A DNA stretch of 47,374 bases from Oscillospiraceae bacterium (GTDB taxonomy: Bacteria > Bacillota > Clostridia > Oscillospirales > Oscillospiraceae): NCBI GenBank assembly GCA_017937195.1, contig JAGBEA010000020.1:1-47374 (forward strand), written 5' to 3'. This document shows, piece by piece, positions 32,048-38,723 of the stretch (the stretch's first letter is position 1; the number at the start of each line of letters is the position of its first letter). Below the pieces are notes generated by a model, which saw only the letters and a program-made list of their open reading frames with translations, was not told the DNA's origin and did no database searches. Both the position numbers and the translations under genes were made by a program.

Positions 32048-32514
32048 GTTTCGCCCTCCAGCTTCTTGAGGATCTGTACCAGCGACCAGTCGGGGATATC
32101 CTCCGCCGAGGACTTGTCAAGGCACAGCACCAAAAATTCGCCGTCCTGCTCATCCACCGTTACGGTGCCGGGTGTCAGCGTAATGGAATTGGCTAAGAAT
32201 ACACGGGACACTTCCTTTTTCAGCGGCACCTTCACCGGTACGATGGCAGACTCATACTCCGCGCCGGGGCGCAGGATGGTGCGCATCACCTGCCAGTTGG
32301 CCTTCAAAATCTCCCAGATCAGCACAAAGGTGTACACGATGTACAGCCCTAAACGCTTGAAAAGCCGCTTTTCGTGGCGGGGATGGTAGCCCAGCACTTT
32401 CACGCAGAAAAGATACACGATACCGGCGATGGCAATGCCCACCAGTACGATCTCCAAGGTGACGCGCCCGTTCAGCAGGATCCACAGCGCCAGCAGAAAC
32501 AGAAACATGATCAT
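32038..32514 (-). CDS. mrpE: MrpE/MnhE-like subunit
   Basis: 158-residue subunit that opens the operon. Two N-terminal helices (MFLFLLALWILLNGRVTLEIVLVGIAIAGIVYLF) precede a cytosolic domain. That domain contains NSITLTPGTVTVDEQDGEFLVLCLD, the conserved TLTPGT motif of MrpE. Length and layout normal. The start is the first ATG after GAGGAAAG. Its promoter (32602-32631) lies about 90 bp upstream. Confidence 0.95.
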   Translation of the reverse strand: MIMFLFLLALWILLNGRVTLEIVLVGIAIAGIVYLFCVKVLGYHPRHEKRLFKRLGLYIVYTFVLIWEILKANWQVMRTILRPGAEYESAIVPVKVPLKKEVSRVFLANSITLTPGTVTVDEQDGEFLVLCLDKSSAEDIPDWSLVQILKKLEGETWN

Positions 32515-32543
32515 CAGGTCACTTTCCTCTCATCAAAAGGGTT

Positions 32544-32593
32544 TATGCGCTAAAAGTACCGAAAAAACGGGGTTTGGCAAAAAAGTGCGCATA
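32544..32593. repeat. Inverted repeat in the Mrp-like operon leader
   Basis: TATGCGC (32544-32550) and GCGCATA (32587-32593) would pair close to the very 5' end of the transcript, enclosing an A/U-rich loop. It could stabilise the mRNA or serve as an operator. Confidence 0.35.
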
Positions 32594-32601
32594 TATACAA
32601 T

Positions 32602-32631
32602 ATTCTATCATGGCGAATTGTGGCAAGTCAA
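32602..32631 (-). promoter_or_regulatory. Promoter of the Mrp-like operon
   Basis: Minus strand TTGACT (32626-32631), 18-bp spacer, TAGAAT (32602-32607). Expected transcript start about 32595. Confidence 0.7.
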
Positions 32632-32671
32632 CGCCAACAGCTGGATTTTCTTAACAAAAGCTTATCGTACG

Positions 32672-32712
32672 AAAAAAGCAACCGCAGACGCAACCTTCAG
32701 GCGCGTCTGCGG
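32672..32712 (-). terminator. Second (distal) terminator after the CPBP gene
   Basis: CCGCAGACGC/GCGTCTGCGG perfect 10-bp stem, followed on the minus strand by TTGCTTTTTT. Confidence 0.8.
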
Positions 32713-32715
32713 CAG

Positions 32716-32746
32716 AAAAAAGCAGGACAGAAAAGTCCTGCTTTTT
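32716..32746 (-). terminator. First terminator after the CPBP gene
   Basis: AAAAAGCAGGAC/GTCCTGCTTTTT stem with a T-run on both strands. Together with the next hairpin it insulates the Mrp-like operon promoter. Confidence 0.85.
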
Positions 32747-32756
32747 CGGTATATGG

Positions 32757-33515
32757 CTATACAAATAAGATCCAGATCAGCTTGGAGATGATATGGCAGC
32801 CTCCGTGCGCCAGCATCGCGTAGCGCAGACCGTATTTTCTATACAGCCATCCAAACAGCAGCCCGAATCCGCTGTTGAGTACAAAGCAGCGAAAAACGAT
32901 CATAGGCGTCAGCTCCATCATCGCGGCGGTGGCAGGCAGATGTTCTGCAGCGAAGAGCAGCGCGGCTATCACATTGGCAGTGACCAGAATGGCGGTGGAG
33001 GGCTTTTCGCTTTTCCTGCCAAACAGCTTGTGCAGAATAAAGGCGATGAGGGACATCATGAACAGCCGCAGCATCACTTCTTCAATGACACCGCCGTACA
33101 GAACGGACGCCAGCATAAAGATAACGGTGGGTTTGGCGATGTAGCTTTGGGCGATGGCATCGGAATAGTGGGCAAAGAACAGCAGATCGGGCAAAATGAT
33201 CCCCAGACCGCCCACGACAGCGACTGCCAATGTCCACAGCAGCGGCTTTTTCTCAAAGGACGTTTCATTGTGGAAAAGGCCGGTCTTCTCGCCCAACAGG
33301 ATGCCCAGTCCGCCTAAAATCACGCCGTAGCCGGCAGCCTCCGCTGCCGAAACAAGAGCCAGCGCGGTGTCATTCATACCCTGCGCCAACAGCTGCTGCT
33401 GCAGCTCCGGCGGATAACTGTCCATCACATAAAGTCCAACAAAGAAGCCGCCAACAAGACCGGCAAGAGCGAAAAACGCAAGGGTTTTCCAATAGGTGCG
33501 GATAAAGCGTTTCAT
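32757..33515 (-). CDS. CPBP family intramembrane metalloprotease
   Basis: 252-residue membrane protein with about seven to eight helices, of the CAAX protease/bacteriocin-processing (CPBP, Abi) family. The catalytic motifs are present: GGVIEEVMLRLF (EExxxR, about residues 141-152), LLFAAEHLPA (FxxxH) and LAHGGCHIISK (final His block). Some members process peptides or confer immunity to bacteriocins. It is the third gene after SdpR- and SdpI-like genes, 23 bases apart, so an envelope-stress or immunity context fits. Substrate unknown. Confidence 0.88.
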   Translation of the reverse strand: MKRFIRTYWKTLAFFALAGLVGGFFVGLYVMDSYPPELQQQLLAQGMNDTALALVSAAEAAGYGVILGGLGILLGEKTGLFHNETSFEKKPLLWTLAVAVVGGLGIILPDLLFFAHYSDAIAQSYIAKPTVIFMLASVLYGGVIEEVMLRLFMMSLIAFILHKLFGRKSEKPSTAILVTANVIAALLFAAEHLPATAAMMELTPMIVFRCFVLNSGFGLLFGWLYRKYGLRYAMLAHGGCHIISKLIWILFV

Positions 33516-33538
33516 TGCGATCCCTCACAATCCAAAGC

Positions 33539-34177
33539 TTACTTGTGCTTGTAGTGGTACATAGCGGAGGCGATGACGGGGATGGCGATCATAGCGATGA
33601 GAATACCCAGTACGATCCACGGCGTCCCGATAAAGGAGGTAAAGAGCACCAGCACACCGCCGATGGAGAAGCTGAAGCCGCCCACACGGTGGGTGTAGTT
33701 CCAGTTTTCTTCGCTGTGCAGCGTCCACGGCAGCTTGATGCCGATGGTGTAGTTGTGGCGGAACTTGGGCATATAGTTGCCGATGATCACGAACAGTACG
33801 CCGAGGAAAACAGTGACGAAAAAGGGGACAGAGGTGGTGTCCACCTTGCCCAGTGCATTGCCCAGCATCAGCACGCTCACCAGCGCGGACACCATGGGGC
33901 AGATCCACAGCATCAGTGTCAGCTGTCTGGCATCGTGGTTTTTGTGCTTGGGATCGATGGCGGTCATGGCGATACACAAAAGGTGGAGCGCGGTGACCAG
34001 CAGCGGCAGACCCACCACGGCCACCAGCTTGCTTGCCCAGTTGTCGGGCGTGCCGTCGGCGGCAAAATGGATGGCAATCTGGGCAGGCAGTTTATTCCAT
34101 AGCAGCAGACCTGCCGCGATGGGCAGCAGCGTCAGCAGCGAAGTCAGAATAATAAGCTTTTTATGATTCTTCCACAT
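33539..34177 (-). CDS. SdpI-like membrane protein (DUF1648 + SdpI)
   Basis: 212-residue, six-helix protein. An N-terminal DUF1648 segment (LPAQIAIHFAADGTPDNWASK) precedes the SdpI/YhfL domain with GNYMPKFRHNYTIGIKLPWTLHSEENW, the family hallmark (shown here in part). In Bacillus subtilis SdpI gives immunity to the SdpC toxin and sequesters the SdpR repressor at the membrane. No sdpC homologue is visible here, so a general regulatory or immunity role is inferred. Separated by one base from the SdpR-like stop (TGATATG). Confidence 0.92.
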   Translation of the reverse strand: MWKNHKKLIILTSLLTLLPIAAGLLLWNKLPAQIAIHFAADGTPDNWASKLVAVVGLPLLVTALHLLCIAMTAIDPKHKNHDARQLTLMLWICPMVSALVSVLMLGNALGKVDTTSVPFFVTVFLGVLFVIIGNYMPKFRHNYTIGIKLPWTLHSEENWNYTHRVGGFSFSIGGVLVLFTSFIGTPWIVLGILIAMIAIPVIASAMYHYKHK

Positions 34178-34178
34178 A

Positions 34179-34445
34179 TCAGTTTCCTCCTCTTAATTCC
34201 GTCAGCCAAAGCATGATTTCCTCCAGTACGGAGGCGTTCAGCTCGTAGATGATGTATTTTCCGTCCCGTCGGTCGCGGATCAGATCCGCCTCCTTCAATA
34301 CCGACAGATGCCGCGAGATGGCCGCCGCCGTCATATCGAACTGATCGCCGATCTCGCCCGCTGTGCGCTGTCCGCCCTTAAGCAGGTTCAGTATCTCCCT
34401 GCGCGTGGGATCCGCCAGCGCCCGCATAGTGCTCTGGAAGCTCAT
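34179..34445 (-). CDS. ArsR/SdpR-family repressor
   Basis: 88-residue winged-HTH repressor. ALADPTRREILNLLKGGQRTAGEI (shown in part) opens the domain and MTAAAISRHLSVLKEADLI is the recognition helix. No metal-binding Cys motif is seen, consistent with SdpR rather than metal-sensing ArsR members. The start MSFQST at 34445 follows GAGGAG; an upstream ATG at 34469 falls inside the operator palindrome and is rejected. It is the first gene of the repressor-SdpI-protease operon and almost certainly autoregulates through 34461-34487. Confidence 0.92.
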   Translation of the reverse strand: MSFQSTMRALADPTRREILNLLKGGQRTAGEIGDQFDMTAAAISRHLSVLKEADLIRDRRDGKYIIYELNASVLEEIMLWLTELRGGN

Positions 34446-34460
34446 CACACCGCTCCTCTC

Positions 34461-34487
34461 ATTTAACATTTAACTTAATTGTTAAAT
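34461..34487. promoter_or_regulatory. SdpR-type operator palindrome
   Basis: ATTTAACA (34461-34468) and TGTTAAAT (34480-34487) form a perfect 8-bp inverted repeat with an A/T-rich centre. It lies immediately downstream of the -10 box, where the repressor would block initiation. Confidence 0.65.
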
Positions 34488-34489
34488 GA

Positions 34490-34518
34490 ATAGTACCACG
34501 AACCACAGCGATTGTCAA
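34490..34518 (-). promoter_or_regulatory. Promoter of the SdpR-like operon
   Basis: Minus strand TTGACA (34513-34518), 17-bp spacer, TACTAT (34490-34495). Confidence 0.7.
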
Positions 34519-34528
34519 TAGGGAGTTG

Positions 34529-34560
34529 TAGGGCGCGGCGACTCGGCGCGCCGCCCCTGC
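34529..34560. repeat. GC-rich imperfect inverted repeat
   Basis: GTAGGGCGCGGCG and CGCGCCGCCCCTGC face each other around ACTCG between two minus-strand units. It resembles the dispersed intergenic palindromes of Clostridia; only one clear copy is seen here. Confidence 0.35.
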
Positions 34561-34561
34561 A

Positions 34562-34589
34562 AAAAAAGAGGACGCGGCTGCGTCCTCTT
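34562..34589 (-). terminator. Terminator of the 86-residue gene
   Basis: AAGAGGACGC-GGCT-GCGTCCTCTT stem with a T-run on the minus strand. Confidence 0.88.
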
Positions 34590-34598
34590 GGTGTATGA

Positions 34599-34859
34599 TT
34601 ATTGGTTTTTCTGCAAAAATGCTTCATAGGACTCCTGCAGCCACTGCTGCAGCTGCTGTACGCCCTCCTCATCCCACGAAAAGTCGCGGCTGACCACATC
34701 GGTGGCGGCCTCAAAGCACCACACGGTGTAGACGGATGCGTGGACGATTTTCTCTTTGAAGTCATTGGCAAAGCGGTAGCGGAAATCGCTGATGCTGCCG
34801 GTATAAACGAACGCCCGCTTGAACCACTGGGGCGTGAGCTGTGCAAACTGCGGATGCAT
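34599..34859 (-). CDS. Uncharacterised 86-residue protein
   Basis: I do not recognise the family. The soluble protein is rich in aromatics (FKRAFVYTGSISDFRYRFAND; TVWCFEAATDVV) and ends in a helix with Gln repeats (VQQLQQWLQESYEAFLQ). No membrane segment or signal peptide. Start ATG 34859 after GAAGGAGGA is well supported, while the longer upstream frame overlaps the pfkA promoter and is rejected. It has its own terminator. Codon use matches the neighbours, so it looks resident rather than acquired. Confidence 0.75.
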   Translation of the reverse strand: MHPQFAQLTPQWFKRAFVYTGSISDFRYRFANDFKEKIVHASVYTVWCFEAATDVVSRDFSWDEEGVQQLQQWLQESYEAFLQKNQ

Positions 34860-34948
34860 GGTGTCCTCCTTCGTATGACGGTCTGGGCATATCTTACCAC
34901 ATCTGCCCCGCCCCTTGCAAGGGGAACGGCGCTGCGCGGAGAAAAGTG

Positions 34949-34977
34949 TTGCCTGCGCCGTGGATTTGTGATATAAA
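34949..34977 (+). promoter_or_regulatory. pfkA: pfkA promoter
   Basis: TTGCCT (34949-34954), 17-bp spacer, TATAAA (34972-34977). The 50-nt leader contains a small GGGG/CCCC stem (34994-35008). Confidence 0.65.
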
Positions 34978-35029
34978 AGTAGTGAAATAAACTGGGGTCG
35001 AATGCCCCGTGAAGAAAGGTCTATATAAT

Positions 35030-36007
35030 ATGGAAAGTGCAGTGAAAAGAATCGGCGTATTGACCAGCGGCGGTGACGCCCCCGGTATGAATGCGGCCAT
35101 CCGCGCCGTGGCAAGAACCGCCTCCAAGCTGGGTATCGAGTGCGTGGGTATCCGTCGCGGTTGGGCAGGTCTCATCAACGGCGATATTATGATGATGGAG
35201 CACGGATCCGTCAGCCATATCATCAACCGCGGCGGCACGATGCTCTACACCGCCCGCAGTGATGAGTTCCGCACCGAGGAAGGTCTGAAGAAGGCTGCCG
35301 CCACCTGCAAGCTGCTGGGTCTGGACGGCATCGTGGCCATCGGCGGTGACGGTACGTTCCGCGGCGCCCGTGAGCTGAGCCAGTATGGCGTGGCTGTGGT
35401 GGGCGTGCCCGGTACTATTGATAACGACATCGTCTGCACCGACTATACCATCGGCTTTGACACCGCCGCCAACACCGCTATCGACTGCATCGACCGTCTG
35501 CGCGACACCATGCAGTCCCACGAGCGCTGCTCCGTGGTGGAGGTGATGGGTCGCCACGCAGGCTATCTGGCGCTGTATGTGGGTATGGCTGTGGGTGCCA
35601 CGGCTGTGCTGGTGCCGGAGGAGGAGTACGATTTCAAGAACAACGTGGCAGAGAAGATCCGCCGCGCCCGTTTGAGCGGCAAGACCAACTTTATGATCGT
35701 GGTGGCAGAGGGTGCTGCCTCCGCCGTGGATGTGGGCAAGCAGATCAATGACGAGCTGGGTCTGGATCCCCGTGTCACCATCCTCGGCCATATCCAGCGC
35801 GGCGGCGTTCCCACCGCCAAGGATCGCGTGATGGCCACCCGTATGGGCTACGAGGCGGTCTGCGCGCTGGCTGCCGGCAAGACCAACCGCGTCATCTGCT
35901 CCAACGACGATAAGATCTACGATGTGGATATCGAAGAAGGTCTGGCCATGAAGAAGACCCTGAACCCCGAGGAGTACGAGGTTATGGGCGTTATGTCCGG
36001 CATTTGA
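35030..36007 (+). CDS. pfkA: ATP-dependent 6-phosphofructokinase
   Basis: Commits fructose 6-phosphate to glycolysis with ATP; cytoplasmic homotetramer; 325 residues. RIGVLTSGGDAPGMNAAIR opens the ATP-binding fold. GGDGTFRGA carries Gly at the position that marks ATP (GGDGT) rather than pyrophosphate (GGDDT) enzymes. PGTIDNDI and GFDTAANTA form the catalytic and substrate region, VEVMGRHAGYLAL the fructose-phosphate site. ATG 35030 is chosen over GTG 35009, since AAAGG lies 10-11 bases before the ATG. Stands alone between its own promoter and terminator. Confidence 0.97.
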   Translation: MESAVKRIGVLTSGGDAPGMNAAIRAVARTASKLGIECVGIRRGWAGLINGDIMMMEHGSVSHIINRGGTMLYTARSDEFRTEEGLKKAAATCKLLGLDGIVAIGGDGTFRGARELSQYGVAVVGVPGTIDNDIVCTDYTIGFDTAANTAIDCIDRLRDTMQSHERCSVVEVMGRHAGYLALYVGMAVGATAVLVPEEEYDFKNNVAEKIRRARLSGKTNFMIVVAEGAASAVDVGKQINDELGLDPRVTILGHIQRGGVPTAKDRVMATRMGYEAVCALAAGKTNRVICSNDDKIYDVDIEEGLAMKKTLNPEEYEVMGVMSGI

Positions 36008-36023
36008 TGCAAGCGATAAAAAA

Positions 36024-36058
36024 ACGGTGTGACCATTCCGGTCACACCGTTTTTTTTA
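36024..36058. terminator. Bidirectional terminator
   Basis: ACGGTGTGACC-ATTCC-GGTCACACCGT stem, A-run before and eight T's after. Serves pfkA (plus) and the EamA operon (minus). Confidence 0.93.
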
Positions 36059-36065
36059 TGTAAGA

Positions 36066-37010
36066 TTACACATCGAATACGCCCATAATGACGATACCGA
36101 TGACCACCAGCAGCACCATCAGATAGTGCTTGGCGGACAGCTTCTCCTTCAGGAAGATGCGGCTCCACAGCACGCTTGCCACGCAGTAGGCGGAGATGAT
36201 GGGGGCGGACATAGCCAGATGCTCCTCGTCGGCGATGGCGTAGATGTAGGCGAACTGACCGGCGGTCTCGCAGATAGCGCCGATGTACTTGGGGGCTTCC
36301 ATCTTCACCACCAGCTTGTCCTTCTTCACGCCCAGCACCCAGATGGCGGACACCACGCCGGAGAGCAGGAAGGTCAGCTCGTAGGCCACGTTGGCGCTGG
36401 CTTCATAGTCGCTGGTAGAGCCGGAGGCGGCAACGATCTCCTCGATCTGACCCAGCACCACGCTGTCGGCAAAGGTGCCGGCGGCATCCAGCAGGCAGTA
36501 GGCGATGGGCAGTGCCAGCGCCAGCCAGCTCTTGGTGTACTTGAAGTTGCCCACTTCCTGACGTGCTGCGCGCAGCTCGTCATCCTCGCGGGCCTCCACG
36601 ATGCCCAGACCGATCACACCCACGCAGACCAGAGCGATGGCGCCCAGTACCAGAGGAGGATAGGTCTCGCCGCCGGTGATGATGGCGAGGATGGCCACCA
36701 GTGCGCCGGAGGCGTTGCAGATGGGGGAGGAGATGCTCAGCTCAATGTAGCGCAGACCGATGTAGCCCAGCGCCATGGACAGAATGTACAGGAGGGACAC
36801 GGGCAGGTAGGTAAGGATAACCTCCCAGCTGATGTATACGCCGTTGATGAACACCTCGTAGGCAGCGTGCAGACCCATAATGGCGCCAACTGCCATCACC
36901 ATCTTCAGGTGGGCGTTCTTGTCGCTGCCGTCGCGGCAGCCGATCTTGGAAAAGAGGTCAGATCCGCTCCAGCAGATCAGGGTAATCAAAGCAAACCAAA
37001 ACCACATCAT
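36066..37010 (-). CDS. EamA/DMT-superfamily transporter
   Basis: 314-residue ten-helix membrane protein of the drug/metabolite transporter superfamily with two EamA repeats. The first (from FALITLICWSGSDLFSKIG) ends near residue 140. The second begins near SWLALALPIAYCLLDAAGT and ends VLLVVIGIVIMGVF. Asp/Glu-rich central loop (EAREDDELRAARQEVG). Direction and substrate unknown; being last in an operon with a methionine gamma-lyase-like gene suggests an amino acid or thiol metabolite, which is inference. AAAGGA precedes the ATG pair. Confidence 0.85.
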   Translation of the reverse strand: MMWFWFALITLICWSGSDLFSKIGCRDGSDKNAHLKMVMAVGAIMGLHAAYEVFINGVYISWEVILTYLPVSLLYILSMALGYIGLRYIELSISSPICNASGALVAILAIITGGETYPPLVLGAIALVCVGVIGLGIVEAREDDELRAARQEVGNFKYTKSWLALALPIAYCLLDAAGTFADSVVLGQIEEIVAASGSTSDYEASANVAYELTFLLSGVVSAIWVLGVKKDKLVVKMEAPKYIGAICETAGQFAYIYAIADEEHLAMSAPIISAYCVASVLWSRIFLKEKLSAKHYLMVLLVVIGIVIMGVFDV

Positions 37011-37047
37011 ATGAATACGTCCTTTCTGTCTCTTGGAATCGTGTCCG

Positions 37048-38328
37048 TTACAGTTCGATCAAGCCTGCGTCCAGCATCTTCTGCAGGCTCATCAGAATGC
37101 CCAGCTTGGCGTGATACCAAGTGAGGCCGCCCTGGAAATACACGGCGTAAGTCTCGCGGATGGGGCCGTCGGCGCTGAGTTCGATGGAGCTGCCCTGCAC
37201 GAAGGCGCCGGCTGCCATAATGACATCGGTATCATAGCCGGGCATGGGCCACGGCTCGGGGGTCACATAGCTGTCCACGGGTGCGGCCGCCTGAATGCCG
37301 GCGCAGAAGGCCACCATACCCTCACGGCTGCCCAGCTCCACCGCCTGAATGATGTCGTTACGCGGCTCGGTGCTGGAGGGGATCACGCGGAAGCCCAGTT
37401 TTTCGTAGCACGCTGCGGCAAACAGCGCACCCTTGGTAGCGCCGGCTACCACGGTGGGGGCGAGGAAGAAGCCCTGATAGAGAGAGGTCAGCAGCCCCAG
37501 ATTGGCACCCACTTCCTTGCCAAGACCGGGTGCATTGAGGCGGTAGGCGCAGCGCTCGATGCAGCTTTCCTTGCCGCAGATGTAGCCGCCGGTGGGGGCG
37601 AGACCGCCGCCGGGGTTTTTGATCAGGCTGCCCACCACCATATCCGCGCCCACATCGGAGGGCTCGATGGTGTCCACAAATTCGCCGTAGCAGTTGTCCA
37701 CCATACACAGTACATCCGGCTTGCACTCCTTGCAAAAGGCGATCAGCTCGCCGATCTGTTTGACAGAGAAAGAGGGACGGGTGGCATAACCCTTGGAGCG
37801 CTGAATGGTGATCAGCTTGGTCTTTTCATTGATGGCGCGGCGGATGCCCTCGTAGTCGAAGGTGCCGTCGGGTAAAAGGTCTACCTGAGAGTAGGTCACG
37901 CCGTACTCACGCAGGGAGCCGATGGAGGGTCGGATGCCGATGACCTCCTCCAGCGTGTCGTAGGGTGCGCCCACGGGGGAGAGCAGCTCATCACCGGGCA
38001 GCAGGTTGGCGCCCAGTGCCAGTGCCAGCGCGTGGGTACCGCAGGTGATCTGGGGACGCACCAGCGCCGCTTCGGTGTGGAAGCAGTCGGCATAGATGCG
38101 CTCAAGGTTGTCGCGGCCATCGTCGTCGTAGCCGTAGCCGCTGGAGAGATTGAAATGGTTGGCGGCAAGGCGGTTTTTCTGCATGGCAGAGACCACCTTG
38201 GCCTGATTGTATTCTGCCACCGCGTCGATATGGGCAAAGCGCTCAGTCAAATCAGCAAGCACCGCGTCACCGAAACGCAGCACGGCTTCGGAAACACCCA
38301 TCTGGGTGTAAATTGCATTGGTATTCAT
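37048..38328 (-). CDS. Methionine gamma-lyase family PLP enzyme (YnbB-like)
   Basis: 426-residue fold-type-I PLP enzyme of COG4100, often labelled aluminium-resistance protein or YnbB. SSGYGYDDDGRDNLERIYAD opens the conserved region. CGTHALALAL forms the cofactor phosphate loop, CMVDNCYGEFVD contains the Asp that contacts the pyridine nitrogen, and GSLIKNPGGG contains the Schiff-base Lys. Likely cleaves or eliminates sulfur amino acids; the natural substrate of the family is poorly defined. The gene starts 11 bases after the AbrB-like gene and precedes the EamA transporter by 37 bases. Confidence 0.9.
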   Translation of the reverse strand: MNTNAIYTQMGVSEAVLRFGDAVLADLTERFAHIDAVAEYNQAKVVSAMQKNRLAANHFNLSSGYGYDDDGRDNLERIYADCFHTEAALVRPQITCGTHALALALGANLLPGDELLSPVGAPYDTLEEVIGIRPSIGSLREYGVTYSQVDLLPDGTFDYEGIRRAINEKTKLITIQRSKGYATRPSFSVKQIGELIAFCKECKPDVLCMVDNCYGEFVDTIEPSDVGADMVVGSLIKNPGGGLAPTGGYICGKESCIERCAYRLNAPGLGKEVGANLGLLTSLYQGFFLAPTVVAGATKGALFAAACYEKLGFRVIPSSTEPRNDIIQAVELGSREGMVAFCAGIQAAAPVDSYVTPEPWPMPGYDTDVIMAAGAFVQGSSIELSADGPIRETYAVYFQGGLTWYHAKLGILMSLQKMLDAGLIEL

Positions 38329-38339
38329 CGTTTGTATCC

Positions 38340-38576
38340 TCAGTCTTTCTTCATTTTTTCCACGATCTGCGCCGCCACCTGATCCAAAACCTCCGGCTTG
38401 GATACGATCAGTCCGCTGTCGGCGTCACCCAAGATCAGCAGCGTGTCCCCCGGCTCGATGCCGAAGAAGCTGCGGGCCTCTTTGGGAATCACGATCTGTC
38501 CCCGGTCACCCACTTTGGCAGTGCCGAATATGTGGGGGCCCTTGGGCTTGCCGAGGATATGTTTGCCTCCGGCCAT
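38340..38576 (-). CDS. AbrB/SpoVT-family DNA-binding protein
   Basis: 78-residue swapped-hairpin AbrB-fold regulator. GTAKVGDRGQIVIPKEARSFFG is the DNA-binding domain (shown residues about 18-39) and IEPGDTLLILGD completes the fold. C-terminal helix VLDQVAAQIVEKMKKD probably helps oligomerisation. It is first in the operon with the PLP lyase and EamA transporter, so it is the natural candidate for their regulator. A perfect palindrome (38601-38614) sits in its leader. Confidence 0.92.
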   Translation of the reverse strand: MAGGKHILGKPKGPHIFGTAKVGDRGQIVIPKEARSFFGIEPGDTLLILGDADSGLIVSKPEVLDQVAAQIVEKMKKD

Positions 38577-38600
38577 AGTTTCACCTCAAAATCACATTTT

Positions 38601-38614
38601 TCATACTTGTATGA
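38601..38614. promoter_or_regulatory. Palindrome in the AbrB-like leader
   Basis: TCATAC-TT-GTATGA is a perfect 14-bp palindrome just downstream of the predicted transcript start of the AbrB-like operon; candidate autoregulatory site. Confidence 0.45.
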
Positions 38615-38622
38615 CAAAGGAC

Positions 38623-38650
38623 AGTATAGCAGGTTTTGCGGCAATTGCAA
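38623..38650 (-). promoter_or_regulatory. Promoter of the AbrB-like operon
   Basis: Minus strand TTGCAA (38645-38650), 16-bp spacer, TATACT (38623-38628). Confidence 0.6.
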
Positions 38651-38666
38651 GGGAAATTTTCCTGCC

Positions 38667-38696
38667 TTGCCGCCGCGGATATGCTTGTGCTATACT
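38667..38696 (+). promoter_or_regulatory. Promoter of the radical SAM operon
   Basis: TTGCCG (38667-38672), 18-bp spacer, TATACT (38691-38696). It is divergent from the AbrB-like promoter. Confidence 0.65.
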
Positions 38697-38723
38697 AATA
38701 ATAAAAAGGGAGGAGGTGCCGCC

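Noticed and set aside
34599-35114. Longer 171-codon version of the 86-residue gene
   Set aside because: The extra part crosses the pfkA promoter; a strong GGAGG precedes the internal ATG at 34859.
38313-38723. Upstream extension of the radical SAM gene
   Set aside because: It would run through two divergent promoters and the AbrB-like gene; GTG 38724 has AGGAGG.
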